In this document: positions 1-10,764 of the stretch, piece after piece | How the letters are laid out: each line of letters begins with the position of its first letter | How positions within the stretch are numbered: the first letter of the stretch is position 1 | Translations under genes and position numbers: made by a program | From: Jacaranda mimosifolia | Lineage: Eukaryota > Streptophyta > Magnoliopsida > Lamiales > Bignoniaceae | Direction: 5' to 3' | Length of the DNA: 64,000 bases | Assembly: GCA_018894105.1 (NCBI GenBank) | Contig: CM032120.1 | Coordinates: 30,092,710 to 30,156,709 of the forward strand | The notes under the pieces: model-generated | Database searches by the model: none | What the model saw: the letters and a program-made list of their open reading frames with translations, nothing else | Told to the model about the DNA's origin: nothing

Positions 1-459
1 TGAGAAAATTGGGATATATTACTTATTACTCAAATGTTCATTTGGAACACAATGTATAAAACATGTATTGTGATGGCTTTATCCCAATTTGAAGTATATG
101 TCTTGCATTATACATATCTAAGTGCAAGTGCAAGTGCATCTCTGCACTTAACTCCAGTTTTCTTCCATTATATCCTCAATAAAGTCAACAGGCTCAGAAA
201 ATTCAAATATGGCCTTGCCAACAAGTTAATGAATTGTGAGGATCAATTTTGACTACCAAAATTAAAAGCAATAAATCTCATCTTTGCACACTTCCAAATC
301 AGAGGTGATTGCTTGTGGTAGAGAACCAATCTCAATTTATCTGACACATTTTATAAAATAAATGAGGAACATGTGCATAATAAAAATTATATCACTTATA
401 GCATGGGCACAACTGTTTATATTAAAAATATACAAAGTGTTTTATATTCAATGCAATCC
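1..459. other. No gene seen; distal flank of the copia fragment
   Basis: AT-rich DNA downstream of the minus-strand copia reading frame. By position it could hold the 3' part and LTR of that retroelement, but I find no second copy of an LTR or a clean boundary here. Short open frames lack any recognisable protein signature. Confidence 0.4.
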
Positions 460-3400
460 TAGATATCTAACATGACCAACAAATACATATCTATGTATTA
501 GCTTAGCAAGAGGGTCAGCCACCACATGCGTAGATATTTGCTTCAACATTACCTCTTTCTTCTCAACAATATCAAGCACAAATATATCTTGGTCTGTACA
601 TTTGGTTTTGCCATGATATTAAGGATCCTTAGTATATACAATACTCATCTGACTATTGCAACAAATAATCACAGCTCCCATATAGTTATTTACAATTCTC
701 AAATATTTTAAGAACCTTGTTAACCAAATAGCTTCTTGAACTACATATGAGCAAGCCAATAATTCTGCTTCCGCTTTGGACAAAGATACATGGGTTTGCT
801 TCTTAATATTCCAAGGGATGGTATCATCATTAAACAAGAATGTAAATCCTAACATGAACCTACACTCGTCTAAGTCATCTGCCTAATTGGCATCTGTATA
901 TCTCTTCGCCACAAAATATTTCCTCGCTAACAAAGGGAATATTTTTTAGTACCCTTCAGGTATTTGAAAATCCTTTTTATAGCTTTTTAATGTCTTCATA
1001 CTGAATTGAAAGGATTGATATCGACTAAGGAGACCTACATGTAGTAAATATCAGGCAAATACATATCATCACATACACCAAGCTCCCAACGGCCCTAGCA
1101 TATGGTGCTTTAGATATTTTCTCTATTTTTTGTGGATTTTTGGATATATATCACTGCTCAAAACTTTGCCTTTGGCTATAGGGATATCAACAAGTTTTTA
1201 GGTATCTATTCTGAATTGTTCTAGAATCTTTTTAATATAAGGTTCTTAAATAAGGCTAGTTAATTTTCTAGAAAGATCCCTATGAATCTTTACACTAAGT
1301 ATGTGATCTGCCTCACTTATATCCTTCATTTCAAAGTTAAAGGATAACAATTTCTTAAGGGCTCGTTTATTTGTCATGATATGATTAGATGTAATTGATA
1401 AGTATATGATTAATTATCTAAAAAATATATCAATAATTTATTTGTTTGCTTGGATTACTAATTGGATATCTTAATTTTAATACAGTCAATTATTAGGATG
1501 CTTAGGATTTTAACTTATGATAAGTGTGAAATATCAATTTCATCCTCAATCTTGTTTTAATAATTGAATTATCTTCATTGAAAAGGTCTAAATATATATA
1601 GTATTGTAGTAAGTAAGTCTCTATTTTTGAACTTTTTTCTCAAATAGTCTATAATTTATTATTACCTAAAAAAGAGTTGATTTTTATTTTTAAAAAATAA
1701 TTTACTTTAAAATTGGTAAAACCATTGACTTATTTTGCATATTAAACCACTTTATATTTAATATGTTCGCGGATATTAGTTAGTAATTTTACAAAATAAA
1801 CTCATGTTAGGCGTAAATTTATATTTGAAAAATATTATTCATCTTTCAATTTTATAAAAAAATGTTTACTTATGAAATTTTATTATCATGAAAGAAATAA
1901 TTTTCATATAAAAAATTTATATTTTTTTAGATAAATATTGTATAAAAGAATTTTATAAAAATAAATTTAAATGGCGTAAATAATTTAGAATTTTGTTAAA
2001 AACTTAGTTCTATAAATTAAGTTTTAGTGATATATACATATTCGTTAATTGAGTTTATAATTAGTTTATATGCAGGGATAATTTCGTTATTTGGTACATT
2101 AATCTCAATGTTTCTAATCCTAGGATTATTAATCACACAAAGAGTGCGGGATATATAATCCCAACACTTTAGGATAAAATACTAGGAATTTTATTAATCA
2201 TGGACTTTAATTGTGACAACCAAACAATTAATTACACTGAATTATACATCTAGCCTACACAATTCTACAAAGCAAATGAGCTCTAATGGTGTTAAGTCTT
2301 CCTTATTATTTGAGACTAACAAAATGTCATCAGTATAAAGAGACAGAATTATAAATTTTTTATTAGACCCTTCCCATAAATACAATGGTCCTCATCAATT
2401 ATGATGAAGTCTACAAGATTATAACTTAATGGAATCTCAATACCCCTATCTATAAAACTACTTTAGACCATGTATAGATTGATTTACAAACCTTGTCTTC
2501 ATATCCTTCAAGCACTAAACCTACTAGTTGAACCTTATAGATTTCTTTTCAAGTCTCTATTAAGAAATGAAGTCCTCACATATATTTGATAGAATTCTAA
2601 GTCCGTATTAGCTACAATAACTAAAAGAAGGTGAATGGAGACGGATTTGACTACAGCCGGAAAGTTTTCTTCAAAATAAACTCCTCTTGTTGAGTATAAC
2701 CTATTGCCACTAAGCGAGTCTTATACCTCTAAATGATTCCATCAGTTTTGCGCTTAATTTTGAGATACCGTTTGCTCTCAGTGGCTTTACATCCATAAAA
2801 GAGGTCAACTAATTCTCAAACTTGGTTTGAGTTCATTTACTCTAATTCTTCTTCCTTTGTGTTTTTTCATTTATCTTCTGCAGGACATGATAGAGCATCA
2901 TTCACAGCTTTAATGTTGTCAGCATTTTTAGGTGAATTATATAAACATGCTCTTTAGACCCATCTTTACAAAGCATGGTCCTCATTGTCAAAATGATATT
3001 TGGGCACAATTTTCTTATTACTCTTAATGGGATTGAGATTCAAATAGATTGTTTAGATTTAGATTTATTGCTAATTAGATTAAGTGGTAATATATTGTGT
3101 TTAGTTTCTATAGATCCACAGGATACATAGTCGTCTTCCAAATTCAGTAACCCAAATAAAGACTCATTTTGCTTTATTTAACGCTTGCCAAAACGTTTGC
3201 ATTCCTTGATTCAATTATTTATACTTTCATCATCTTCTTCTTTTGTGAACACATAACACTTTAGATTGATTAGAATATCTAATAAAGATACATTTATTTC
3301 TTCGAATGCCTAATTTTTCATATTATTTGATTAATCATGAATATAAGCAATGCATCCCTAAGGTTATTTTGGTCAAGCTTCTTGTCTATCCAAAGTTCAT

Positions 3401-3530
3401 AAAGAGTGAAGGGTACTTATTTAAAAGGCACCGTATTCAATATATAACATGCAGCTAACAAGGCATATCCCCAAAAGGAGATGTTGAAATGTTGAGTCAA
3501 ACTCTTGGCACGCCTTTGAACAATGGATTA
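460..3530 (-). pseudogene. Ty1/copia polyprotein remnant (integrase C-terminus, reverse transcriptase, RNase H)
   Basis: Read on the minus strand, pieces of a copia pol protein occur in the right order but with many stops and frame changes. Near 3350-3510 an integrase tail resembles SFWGEAVLTAAYILNRVPSK (here FWGYALLAACYILNTVPFK). Near 2640-2740 is the RT entry block RYKTRLVAIGYTQQE-like. Near 2320 is the RT active-site motif YTDDILLVSN. Near 1190-1340 is the RT end (FEMKDISEADHILSVKIHRD). At 619-855 is the RNase H core (KKQTHVSLSKAEAELLACS), followed near 490-515 by the closing HVVADPLAK motif. The family makes DNA copies of its RNA in virus-like particles. This copy is dead: it has frameshifts, stops and an inserted element between the YxDD block and the next RT block. 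No LTRs were identified. Confidence 0.85.
1359..2284. mobile_element. Non-autonomous TIR element (about 0.9 kb) inserted in the copia RT
   Basis: The copia protein alignment is interrupted exactly between the YTDDILLVSN block and the LKKLLSFNFEMKD block. The AT-rich insert has inverted ends: AGGGCTCGTTTATTTGT on the left, and on the right a sequence whose reverse complement is AGAGCTCATTTGCTTTGT. The flanks TCTTAAGG and TCTAATGG match at 6 of 8 positions, which would fit a decayed 8-bp hAT duplication. A TTA/TAA PIF-type reading is also possible. No coding capacity was seen. Confidence 0.6.
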
Positions 3531-3573
3531 CTATTGTCATAACTATAACTTTAGTGCCTTGTAGGAAAGGCTT

Positions 3574-4040
3574 TATGATGTATATCATACTACAACTAGT
3601 GCTAAGGAACTATGGGATGCTTTAGAAGCTAACAAGATCTTAATAATGCATGAATACAAAGACTTAATTCATCTACTTTTACAAAATACACTGGTTGATA
3701 GAAAATTCATCAATCAATAAATTCTTGAACTTCAAGATTTATTAAAGCTTTTATAAGATAGCAGGTCAAGATTTGGTGAGGATTATAAAGTTTCATGTTC
3801 AATAAACTACCATCATCTTGGTCTAGCTTTGTTAAAGGTCTAAGATATTAGTAATTTAAATCATTAAAGATAGAGGAACAACAGAATATAAATGTGAAGT
3901 AAGAAGAGATGAAGATCAAGATCAATCTAGTGGAAGATAAAAGAAATTCAAATTAAAACAAGTTCAAGTGTAGAAGAAATAATTTTAAAAATAATAAATA
4001 TCATTGGAGGAAATATCGCCAAAATAATAATAAACTAAAG
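3574..4040 (+). pseudogene. Ty1/copia gag fragment, opposite in direction to the pol fragment
   Basis: Plus-strand reading gives YDVYHTTTSAKELWDALEAN, typical of the UBN2/gag domain of plant copia elements (the AKE-WD-L motif). It is followed near 3805-3840 by NKLPSSWSSFVKGLR, another gag hallmark, and then by a lysine/arginine/asparagine-rich tail (3940-4040) as in the nucleocapsid part. Many stops and frame changes show it is dead. It points away from the adjacent minus-strand pol fragment, so the two cannot be one intact element. They are either two insertions or one inverted piece. No zinc knuckle is visible. Confidence 0.7.
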
Positions 4041-4247
4041 AATCAAAACTATAGAAATAATAAAGGCGAAGAAAAATTTTCATTTGCAAACTAATAGTAG
4101 AAAATAAATTTGTTATATTTTAGTTAAATGACTTGTCTAATCCCAACATAGAACTAGATTCCCCCTTTCTTTCTTTTCTTTTTTTTTTATCAGGAGATTA
4201 CTAGATATCATATCTTCAATTATCTACTTTTTCTCTAACAAACAAAA

Positions 4248-4316
4248 GGGAAAATGCAGCGTACCCCCTTATAAAATTCGAAATTGCCATAAACCTCCTA
4301 TGTTAAAAATGGAGTT
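4248..4316 (+). repeat. Left terminal inverted repeat of the MULE
   Basis: It pairs with 17147-17215 on the opposite strand. The inner border is marked by ATGTTAAAAATGGAGT, which matches ACTCTATTTTTAACAT at the right end after reverse complementing, with few mismatches. Confidence 0.85.
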
Positions 4317-4640
4317 TGATCGATACCATGTGCTTCGTCGAAATTGCCACCATACCCCCAGATGGGGATAACGTGTTGTGGCTGCATGTAGGATAGCAAT
4401 TTTGGCTATGAATTGTCTAGAATTCCTTCTAGAGGTTTAGTTGGCCATTATGTAATGTAATTTTTTTTAAAAAACTTCCATTTCAACTTTATATTTTTCC
4501 ATTTATAAAAAATTTCCTCCCTCTTTTCTTTCTCTCCCTCAATTCTCCTTTCTCTTTGTAACTTCTCTATTTTTTGCATTTCCTTTATTCTTTCTCTCTT
4601 CTTGTTGGTGTTGTCTATCTATAATTTCATGAAAAGCGAA

Positions 4641-5069
4641 ATGGCCACAAGTTCATCCCGTAGCAAGAGCCAAGGATTGAAACAGGTGTTGGATTTGAGA
4701 TTTACCTCTCCATCAATTTGTGAGTGTAACCTAAAATGTAGCATAAAGGTAGTTGAATTTGAGCAGAAGCCCACAAAAGGGAGACTCTACTACAGATGTT
4801 CCAACCAAGTTTGCGAATTTTTTTGTTAGTGTAATCCAGTGAGTGCTACATGGTTTCCTATGGGCATTCCAGTTTCTCCTCTAAAGCGGGCATACCACCA
4901 TGAAGAAAAAGGGCAATTAGAGGATAATGCAAAAAATGAGGTCATTTCTCCAATTGTTGCAAGTACTCCACCAGTAGGAAGTGTTGAAAAAAATTGGACT
5001 TACATACATGTTTCATGGATACTGTTGGCAGCCTTCATTGTTATCATTGTACTGCTGTTGAAAAATTAG
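4641..5069 (+). pseudogene. GRF-type zinc-finger / C-terminal membrane protein carried by the MULE (At4g04775-like), one nonsense codon
   Basis: The frame opens at ATG 4641 (MATSSSRSKSQ) and runs to a TAG at 4827-4829. In the same frame it continues without a break to a TAG at 5067-5069. The first part holds a GRF zinc finger: C-E-C-N (near residues 28-31), then YYRCSNQ with a following CEFFC, matching the family's C-C-C-C pattern and its F/Y-rich end. The stop falls where the family usually has Trp (FF-x-W-C), so TGG to TAG is the simplest explanation. The last ~20 residues are a hydrophobic anchor (VSWILLAAFIVIIVLLL). Small GRF plus tail-anchor proteins annotated 'At4g04775-like' are common in plants. 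Their role is unknown, and several are reported near MULE-type repeats. Here it lies inside the MULE arms, divergent from the transposase. An upstream in-frame ATG at 4602 is less likely as the start. Confidence 0.75.
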
Positions 5070-5318
5070 TGGTGGGAATGGTGCTAAATACCCCCATGTG
5101 TAACTAATGTTGTCATTTGATTGACTTGGACTAGACTAAGTACTTTGTGGTCCTATTTTGTAATATTCAGTTTAATTTTAATTTTGTTTGATAATATTTC
5201 CTTCAGTGTTATGTATATTATTTTTGTTTCATTGTTGTTTTCCATGAATGAGCTATTTTCCATGTATAAGTGATCTGTATTTCCTCAAAAATGTTGGCTG
5301 ATAGAAAATTAAAAACCA

Positions 5319-5662
5319 TGAAACAAATGGGCCATAGAACCCCCTTAAAATAAACAAATGGGCCACGGAACCCCCTTAACGTAAACAAATGTGCCACGAA
5401 CCCCCTTAATACCTAACAAATGTGCTGTTCAACCCCCTTAACTGAAAAAGGGCATGAGACAAATCGTTGGTGTTAATTTGATTTATTGTTTTCCATGTAT
5501 TCATACCAAAAGTAACTGCAATTGCACATAAAATAAAATAAAATGTTTTCCACCCATGGATGACAAAAAAATGTGCCACGAAAAATATGTGCCCCAAACC
5601 CCCTTAGAATAAACAAATGTGCCATGGAACCACCTTAACATAAACAAATAGAGCCGCGGTTG
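5319..5662. repeat. Tandem 31-36 bp repeats inside the MULE
   Basis: Units of the form ACAAATGGGCCACGGAACCC followed by CCTTAA and a short A/T spacer occur about four times at 5322-5445. Degenerate copies recur at 5571-5660. The repeats lie downstream of the GRF gene in untranslated MULE DNA. Their function is unknown. Confidence 0.75.
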
Positions 5663-6194
5663 CCCTATTAACATTTAAAAAGAGGCATGAAACCATTCTT
5701 GTGTGTAAGCATAAATGGATTTGTTAGAACAAAAAAGGAAAAGGGATATATATTGGACTTAATATAATCATTCCTTCATTTGATAATGTAGTATATTTAC
5801 ATACGTAAATAAAAGGCATCAATAAATGCCTCCCTATACATACCCATCAACCATCAACTTAGGTCCAACGTCCACCAAAAAACCAAAAGCGGTTCACCAT
5901 TCTTACTTTGTACACCACTAAGAATAATTGTGCAATAAGAAACCAAATATGAGCTAAATGCAGCTGTGCCAATAAATAGCAACAAGAGCAAGGATAGAGC
6001 CAAAAAAAAATGTTGCCCATATAGTAAATTCACCAAATAAAAAAATCAAAAATATGTGCAGACTCAATCTTCAGACTTCATGTTTTGGACACTCTTTTCC
6101 TTCTCCTTGACCTGATGCTTGCCAACACATCTGAAAGTTGTGGCCCTCTCAATCTTTTCTTCCTAGTTGGCTTATTGTCTGTGTTTTACTCCGG

Positions 6195-7260
6195 AGTAGG
6201 AGCAGATGTACTTGCTCTTGCAGCACTACTTTCCAGATTTGGAGCAGGTTCAGCCACAGGTTTTGTTGCATTTGGAGCTTGAGCTTCGTGGACTTCTTTC
6301 TTTCTTTCCATCCAAGTAAGGCATTTTTCCTTCTTCCCTTATACATCCTTCCCTAAAATAATGAAATTGAAAGAAGAATAACTTCTCTATATATGAGTTA
6401 AAAAAGATGAAGAGTAAAATTATTTTTATCACCTACTAACCTTATTTAGATTTGCATTTGAAGGCCCCTATTCCTGGGAGAGTTTGTTAGCATTTTCAAT
6501 CATTGTGGCAACCTAGAAGTATAGAAATGAATGAATTATACCATTTTCCATGCATTAAATTTAAATTAAATAGAAGTTTGGAGTATGAATGAATACGTTA
6601 GTGGGATTAGGATTATGCTGCCCAACTTCAGGTTGTTTTATAGCTGTACTGCCTTCAGCATAGTGAGGCTCATTACCCTCATTACCCTGACATGAAACAA
6701 ACAAGATGTTTTTAACAAAATAAAGAACATTCATTACATCTTTCAGAAGTGGCAAGGTAAGATTTACTTTATTTGACCTTGTACAACTTGGATTTGGGAT
6801 GTGTTGGATTGTTACAAGTTACTTTGTTATGTCCTTTTTGGAGGCAATTTTGACAAGTATGTGTAAGACCCTTTCTTGTGGATCTTGATACCTGTACCTC
6901 ACCAGGTCCCCTTCTCCGAAGTTGGTTTGGCCTTCCTTTCTTGACTTTAACTTTAGGTGCCTTTAGAGGAGGATCAATGGCATCACTCTTGATGGATCCA
7001 TTCTTTCTAGGTACAACATGTATCATTTTACTGTAAGCAGCCAAGTAGGTCTCTTTCTTGTAGCATATATTGACAAAATTCTCCAAATTTCTCCTTCATT
7101 CAGCAATGGCTGCACATGCATGTGGACAAGCATTCAACTGAAACATCCCACAGTTGCACTCTTTAACCCCCAAATCCACCATATACTTGTCCAACATGTG
7201 GTCAACTTCATACGCTTCCTCCCCACACCATGTTGCAAAGCAGTTTCTTGCCACCACTTG
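6195..7260 (-). pseudogene. MULE transposase remnant: SWIM zinc finger, CCHC knuckle and tail
   Basis: Minus-strand reading gives the SWIM zinc finger CNCGMFQLNACPHACAAIAE near 7105-7165 (C-x-C ... C-x-H), which follows the catalytic domain in MuDR-type transposases. After an in-frame TGA the frame continues as LENFVNICYKKETYLAAYSK. It then runs through a basic linker (KVKVKKGRPNQLRRRGPGE) to a zinc knuckle CQNCLQKGHNKVTC (C-x2-C-x4-H-x4-C) near 6825-6866, ending at 6769. A likely last segment near 6195-6290 reads NATKPVAEPAPNLESSAARA and stops at PTPE. It is probably joined by splicing or separated by decay. The domain order matches the family. Confidence 0.8.
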
Positions 7261-8263
7261 ACATTTGTTACTCTTTTAAAGAATATTGGGATAGATGTTG
7301 CCTGGAAATTTCTCCATGCCTTGTCTTTTCATTTGCACCCTAATCATAAGTTTGCATCTTATCCATTTCCAACATGCTAATGATTGGCTTATCTCTAGTA
7401 GGTAGGATATAACTATTGAAGGACTCACTTAGATTGTTCACAATAATATCAGACAAGCACTTGCCGGAGAAATAGCTCATTCTCCAGTGCTTTGCAGACA
7501 CCTTTCTCAACCATTCTGCAGCAGTCTCATATTTTGGGGACTTTTTTGGGTCAGCTGCCTTACTCTTCTTCATCCACATTTCAAACTCATTCTTATTCCC
7601 TGTGCTAGCTGCACTCCAGAAAAAGTTGTCTCAGTTTGTCATCTCCATGCTTTATCTTAAAGTTGTCATATATGTGCCTCAAACAGTACCTATGTTCACA
7701 ATCAGGCAGTAGACTTTTTATAGCTTCCACTAAACCTTTCTGCTTGTCAGAAGTAAACACCTATTTATTCTCAACAAAGCCCCTTATGTCTTCCAACAGC
7801 TCTGTCAAAAGCCATGTCCAGTTCTTCTTGTTTTCCACTTGGACAATAGCCCAAGCAATGGGGAACATATTGTCATTCATATCCCTCCCTACAGCTACCA
7901 ACAACTAGCTTCCATATGTGATTTCAAAAAACATCCATCAAAGCCTATAATTGGTCTGCACCCCAACAAAAAACCATCCCTCAGTGCAGCCAGACCATAA
8001 TAAAGCCTTTCAAATGTTGGTATGTCAATCTTTTGGCTCCTTCTTATAATCACTCTGCTTTCTTCATTAAATGCAATCACAGTATGAGCATAGTCCCTCA
8101 AATACTCATACTGAACATTGTCCCCACCCCTGACCAAGTTCATTACCTCTCTTCTAACCCTTCTTGCTTTCCAATACCCTACCTCAACATTGCATTTGCT
8201 TTTTATAAGGTTCACTATTCCTTGGATGCTCACACTATGATGATCTCTCACTGTCCTCTCCAT
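7261..8263 (-). pseudogene. MULE transposase remnant: DDE catalytic core
   Basis: From 8263 the frame reads MERTVRDHHSVSIQ..., then CRPIIGFDGCFLKS, which contains the first catalytic Asp of the MULE family. A frameshift near 7910-7925 and a TAG (CAG in relatives, before LLVAVGRD) lead into LLVAVGRDMNDNMFPIAWAI. Next come NWTWLLTELLEDIRGF, a TAG in place of the usual Trp, and TSDKQKGLVEAI with the second Asp. Then follow CEHRYCLRHIYDNFK, another frameshift near 7600, and NNLSESFNSYILPTRDKPI at 7380-7440. A further frameshift near 7355 leads to RCKLMIRVQ. The enzyme would cut and join the element ends. At least three frameshifts and two stops make this copy non-functional. Confidence 0.85.
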
Positions 8264-8323
8264 TCTCTTTGCTAGGTATTTGAAAGTTGCAAGTTTATTC
8301 TCATAGATCCTTGCACATGTGTT

Positions 8324-9316
8324 TTATCTCTTTATGCTCTTGATTTGGAAAGTTATTGAACCTTGAATTGGAGATGCATGGATTCTGTAATTGCATCCTT
8401 CATTTGCATAATCTGCTGTGATTCTTGCATTTTCATTCTTCTTGTATTTAAGCCTGATACTGTTCCTAACACACCAGTCTGCAAGTGTCTCTCTGAATAC
8501 ATGTGCACTTGCAAACTTCATTCCAATCACTAGTTGAAAGTTCTTCATGTTCATACCTTCTCCAAAAGTAGCATGCATAGGCCTTTCACCTTATAAACCA
8601 TGAAGTATGTGAAGGTCAAAATCATCTCCTAGATCACTATACCAATCGCCATCAGGATCAACACCCTGTGCACTGTCCTCTTTAGTCTGTCTAGCTGCAC
8701 TACCCTTTCTTTTGCTGTTCCTTCTCTTAAGCATCATTCTAATTTTCTGTACCATCTCTAACTTGCTATCTTGCCTTTCTTTTTCAGCAAAAATGTCATC
8801 ATCAGAGGAGTCTTCAATGTCTTCAGACATCTCAGTAGGTGCATATGAATCCACGACGTCACAAGTCTCATCACTTTCAGAATCTGAATCACTTGAATCA
8901 TTCCTTGTGTTTGATGGCTGTTGTTGAATATGTTGATCATCTCTTGTAGCCTTTGCATGTCCAACAAATTTCTCACATCCAACATTATGTGATGCTTCAT
9001 GTATCAGTGAAAGGGTGTTTTCTCTTGCTGTTAGTAAAATGAATCCTCATTAACCCCACCTTGTTTTCCCTCTTGTTCTATCTGCTTTTGTGCTTCCTTT
9101 GCTTCCTCATCCCTTACTTCGACAGGCCCTTCTTCTACAATGTTTTCCTCAGCCTGAAATAAGCCAACCAAATTGACATTTCTTTGCATGTCATCTACAT
9201 CAATCTGCACCTTTCTTTTCCTTTTCTCTTTTCTTTGAGTGGACTTCCCTTGGGGTTTACTTTTCTTTGTTTTCCTATTATTACTGCCAAAAATAACTTT
9301 TAGAGCTCTCTTTCTT
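8324..9316 (-). pseudogene. MULE transposase remnant: acidic/basic linker and MuDR DNA-binding region
   Basis: Directly after the LTR element the minus frame resumes as a very basic stretch (RKTKKSKPQGKSTQRKEKRK, near 9190-9290) and then an acidic stretch rich in Glu/Gln. At 8591-8930 is a Ser/Asp/Glu-rich segment (SSDSDSESDET). At 8324-8578 is the MuDR N-terminal domain (FQLVIGMKFASAHVFRETLA, ending in GCNYRIHAS and FQIKSIKR), usual for plant MULEs. The segments starting at 8854, 8578 and 8263 are all in one frame and separated only by single stops: TAA after HGL near 8591, and TAA after IKR near 8324. An additional frame change lies near 8855-8900. Confidence 0.8.
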
Positions 9317-9882
9317 TGTTGTGGGTAATTGTGTGATTTGTGTTAGTATCATAAAAATATAATTATATAATCATCACAAACATAATTACATAAAATATAA
9401 TCCATAAAATAGTAGATCAAACTGCATAAAAGATTGAAGAAAATAGAGCTGGATCAATGGAGAGTCACGACACTTATTGTTGTCCTAAAGCCATGATTGC
9501 CTCCCTTTGTGGGGGTACTAGTGGCTGATCATGACTCTAAGATAAAATCCAATACTCACAAGAGTATCTCATCCCATGTGCACGACCACGAGGAGACTAG
9601 GAACCAATCCATAGTTACATTGCCAAAAACACAAATCTTGTTGGAGTACAAAGTGAAAAAAAAAACTCTAACAAACTCACCAAGTCTCTTCTTCAAATGA
9701 GAAGGTAATGACCCTTTAAATAGGTGAAGAGGATTTAACCATTATGAATAATTTAGTGGCCTCATAAAAACTAATAAAATCATAATAAACACAAGAGTAA
9801 ATGGGCCACATGAATATATATAATAAAATGGTCAAATATCATAACACCACAATAAAGTTGATATAATAAATGAGCCATTCGA
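9317..9882. repeat. Left LTR of the non-coding LTR element (end changed)
   Basis: It matches 13121-13680 closely, including the shared CCCTTTAAATAGRTGAAGAG block that looks like a TATA region on the plus strand. After about 9880 the match stops. The last ~100 bp of the right LTR have no counterpart here, pointing to a deletion or replacement across the LTR/interior junction. Confidence 0.8.
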
Positions 9883-10174
9883 AATCAATATATAAAAGAA
9901 ATATGGTGGCAACTTATACCATGCAATCGGTGCATGTGCCTTCCAGGATTGAACATACACTTAGTGTTGGCAATATCCATTTGAGGGAGCCATAATGGAC
10001 TAAGCCTTGGATTAGGTCCCTTGAATCAAACTTCAATTACCACACACACTATATTGACTTTAGGACATGAATATAGCGGGTTAGTGCGTAAATGGCCCTG
10101 CGCTTAATCTTGATTCTCGTGAGGTTTCTAGGGTTAGCCCAAACCCATAGCCACGACCCATGGCAACTCTCACT

Positions 10175-10764
10175 TAGGGGTGTAAATGAGATGAGACTAT
10201 TCGCGAACGGTTCGGGCTCGGCTCGATGAAAGCTCGAATTCGGCTCGAACTTAAATGAGCCGAGCCGAGCCCAAGCTCGCCTGTCAAACAAGCCGAGCCA
10301 AGCTCAATACTATTTGGCTCGACAGGCTCGCGAGCCTAAACGAGCTTTTTATTATATATATTTTTTATATAATAATAATAATAATAATTATTATTATTAT
10401 TATTAACAATTTTGTTTCAAGCCTAAACAGGCTCGAGTTCATCCGGTCTTATACGAATCGAGCCTTATCGAGCCTTAACGAGCCGAGCCTGAGCCCGATC
10501 TATTCTGACGAGCCGAGCTCGAGCTCGATTGTCTAGGCTCGGTCAAGCCCGAGCTCAAGCTCATGAATCAGTAAACGAGCCAAGCTGGAGCTGAATCGAG
10601 CCTTATCGAGCCGAGCCTGAGCCCGGTCTATTCTGATGAGCTGAGCTCAAGCTTGATTGTCTAGGCTCGATCGAGCCCGAGCTCGAGCTCATGAATTAGT
10701 AAACGAGCTGAGCCCGAGCCTAGCAGGCTCGGGCTCGGCACGGCTCGACTCGTTTACACCCCTA
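10175..10764. mobile_element. hAT-type foldback element of the GAGCTCG/CGAGCC family, copy 1
   Basis: The ends are TAGGGGTGTAAATGAG on the left and CTCGTTTACACCCCTA on the right. They are flanked by a perfect 8-bp direct repeat CTCTCACT (10167-10174 and 10765-10772), as expected for hAT elements. The matching bases actually extend to 10 bp, so a MULE-type duplication cannot be ruled out. The body is built of CGAGCC, GAGCTCG and related hexamers in both directions, with an AT/AAT-rich centre (10350-10405). It can fold on itself and encodes nothing. It is nested in the LTR element, so it is the youngest layer here. Confidence 0.85.

Noticed and set aside
6085..6356. Plus-strand frames (65 and 72 codons) next to the MULE transposase tail
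   Set aside because: Opposite strand of the transposase C-terminal segment. No independent evidence.
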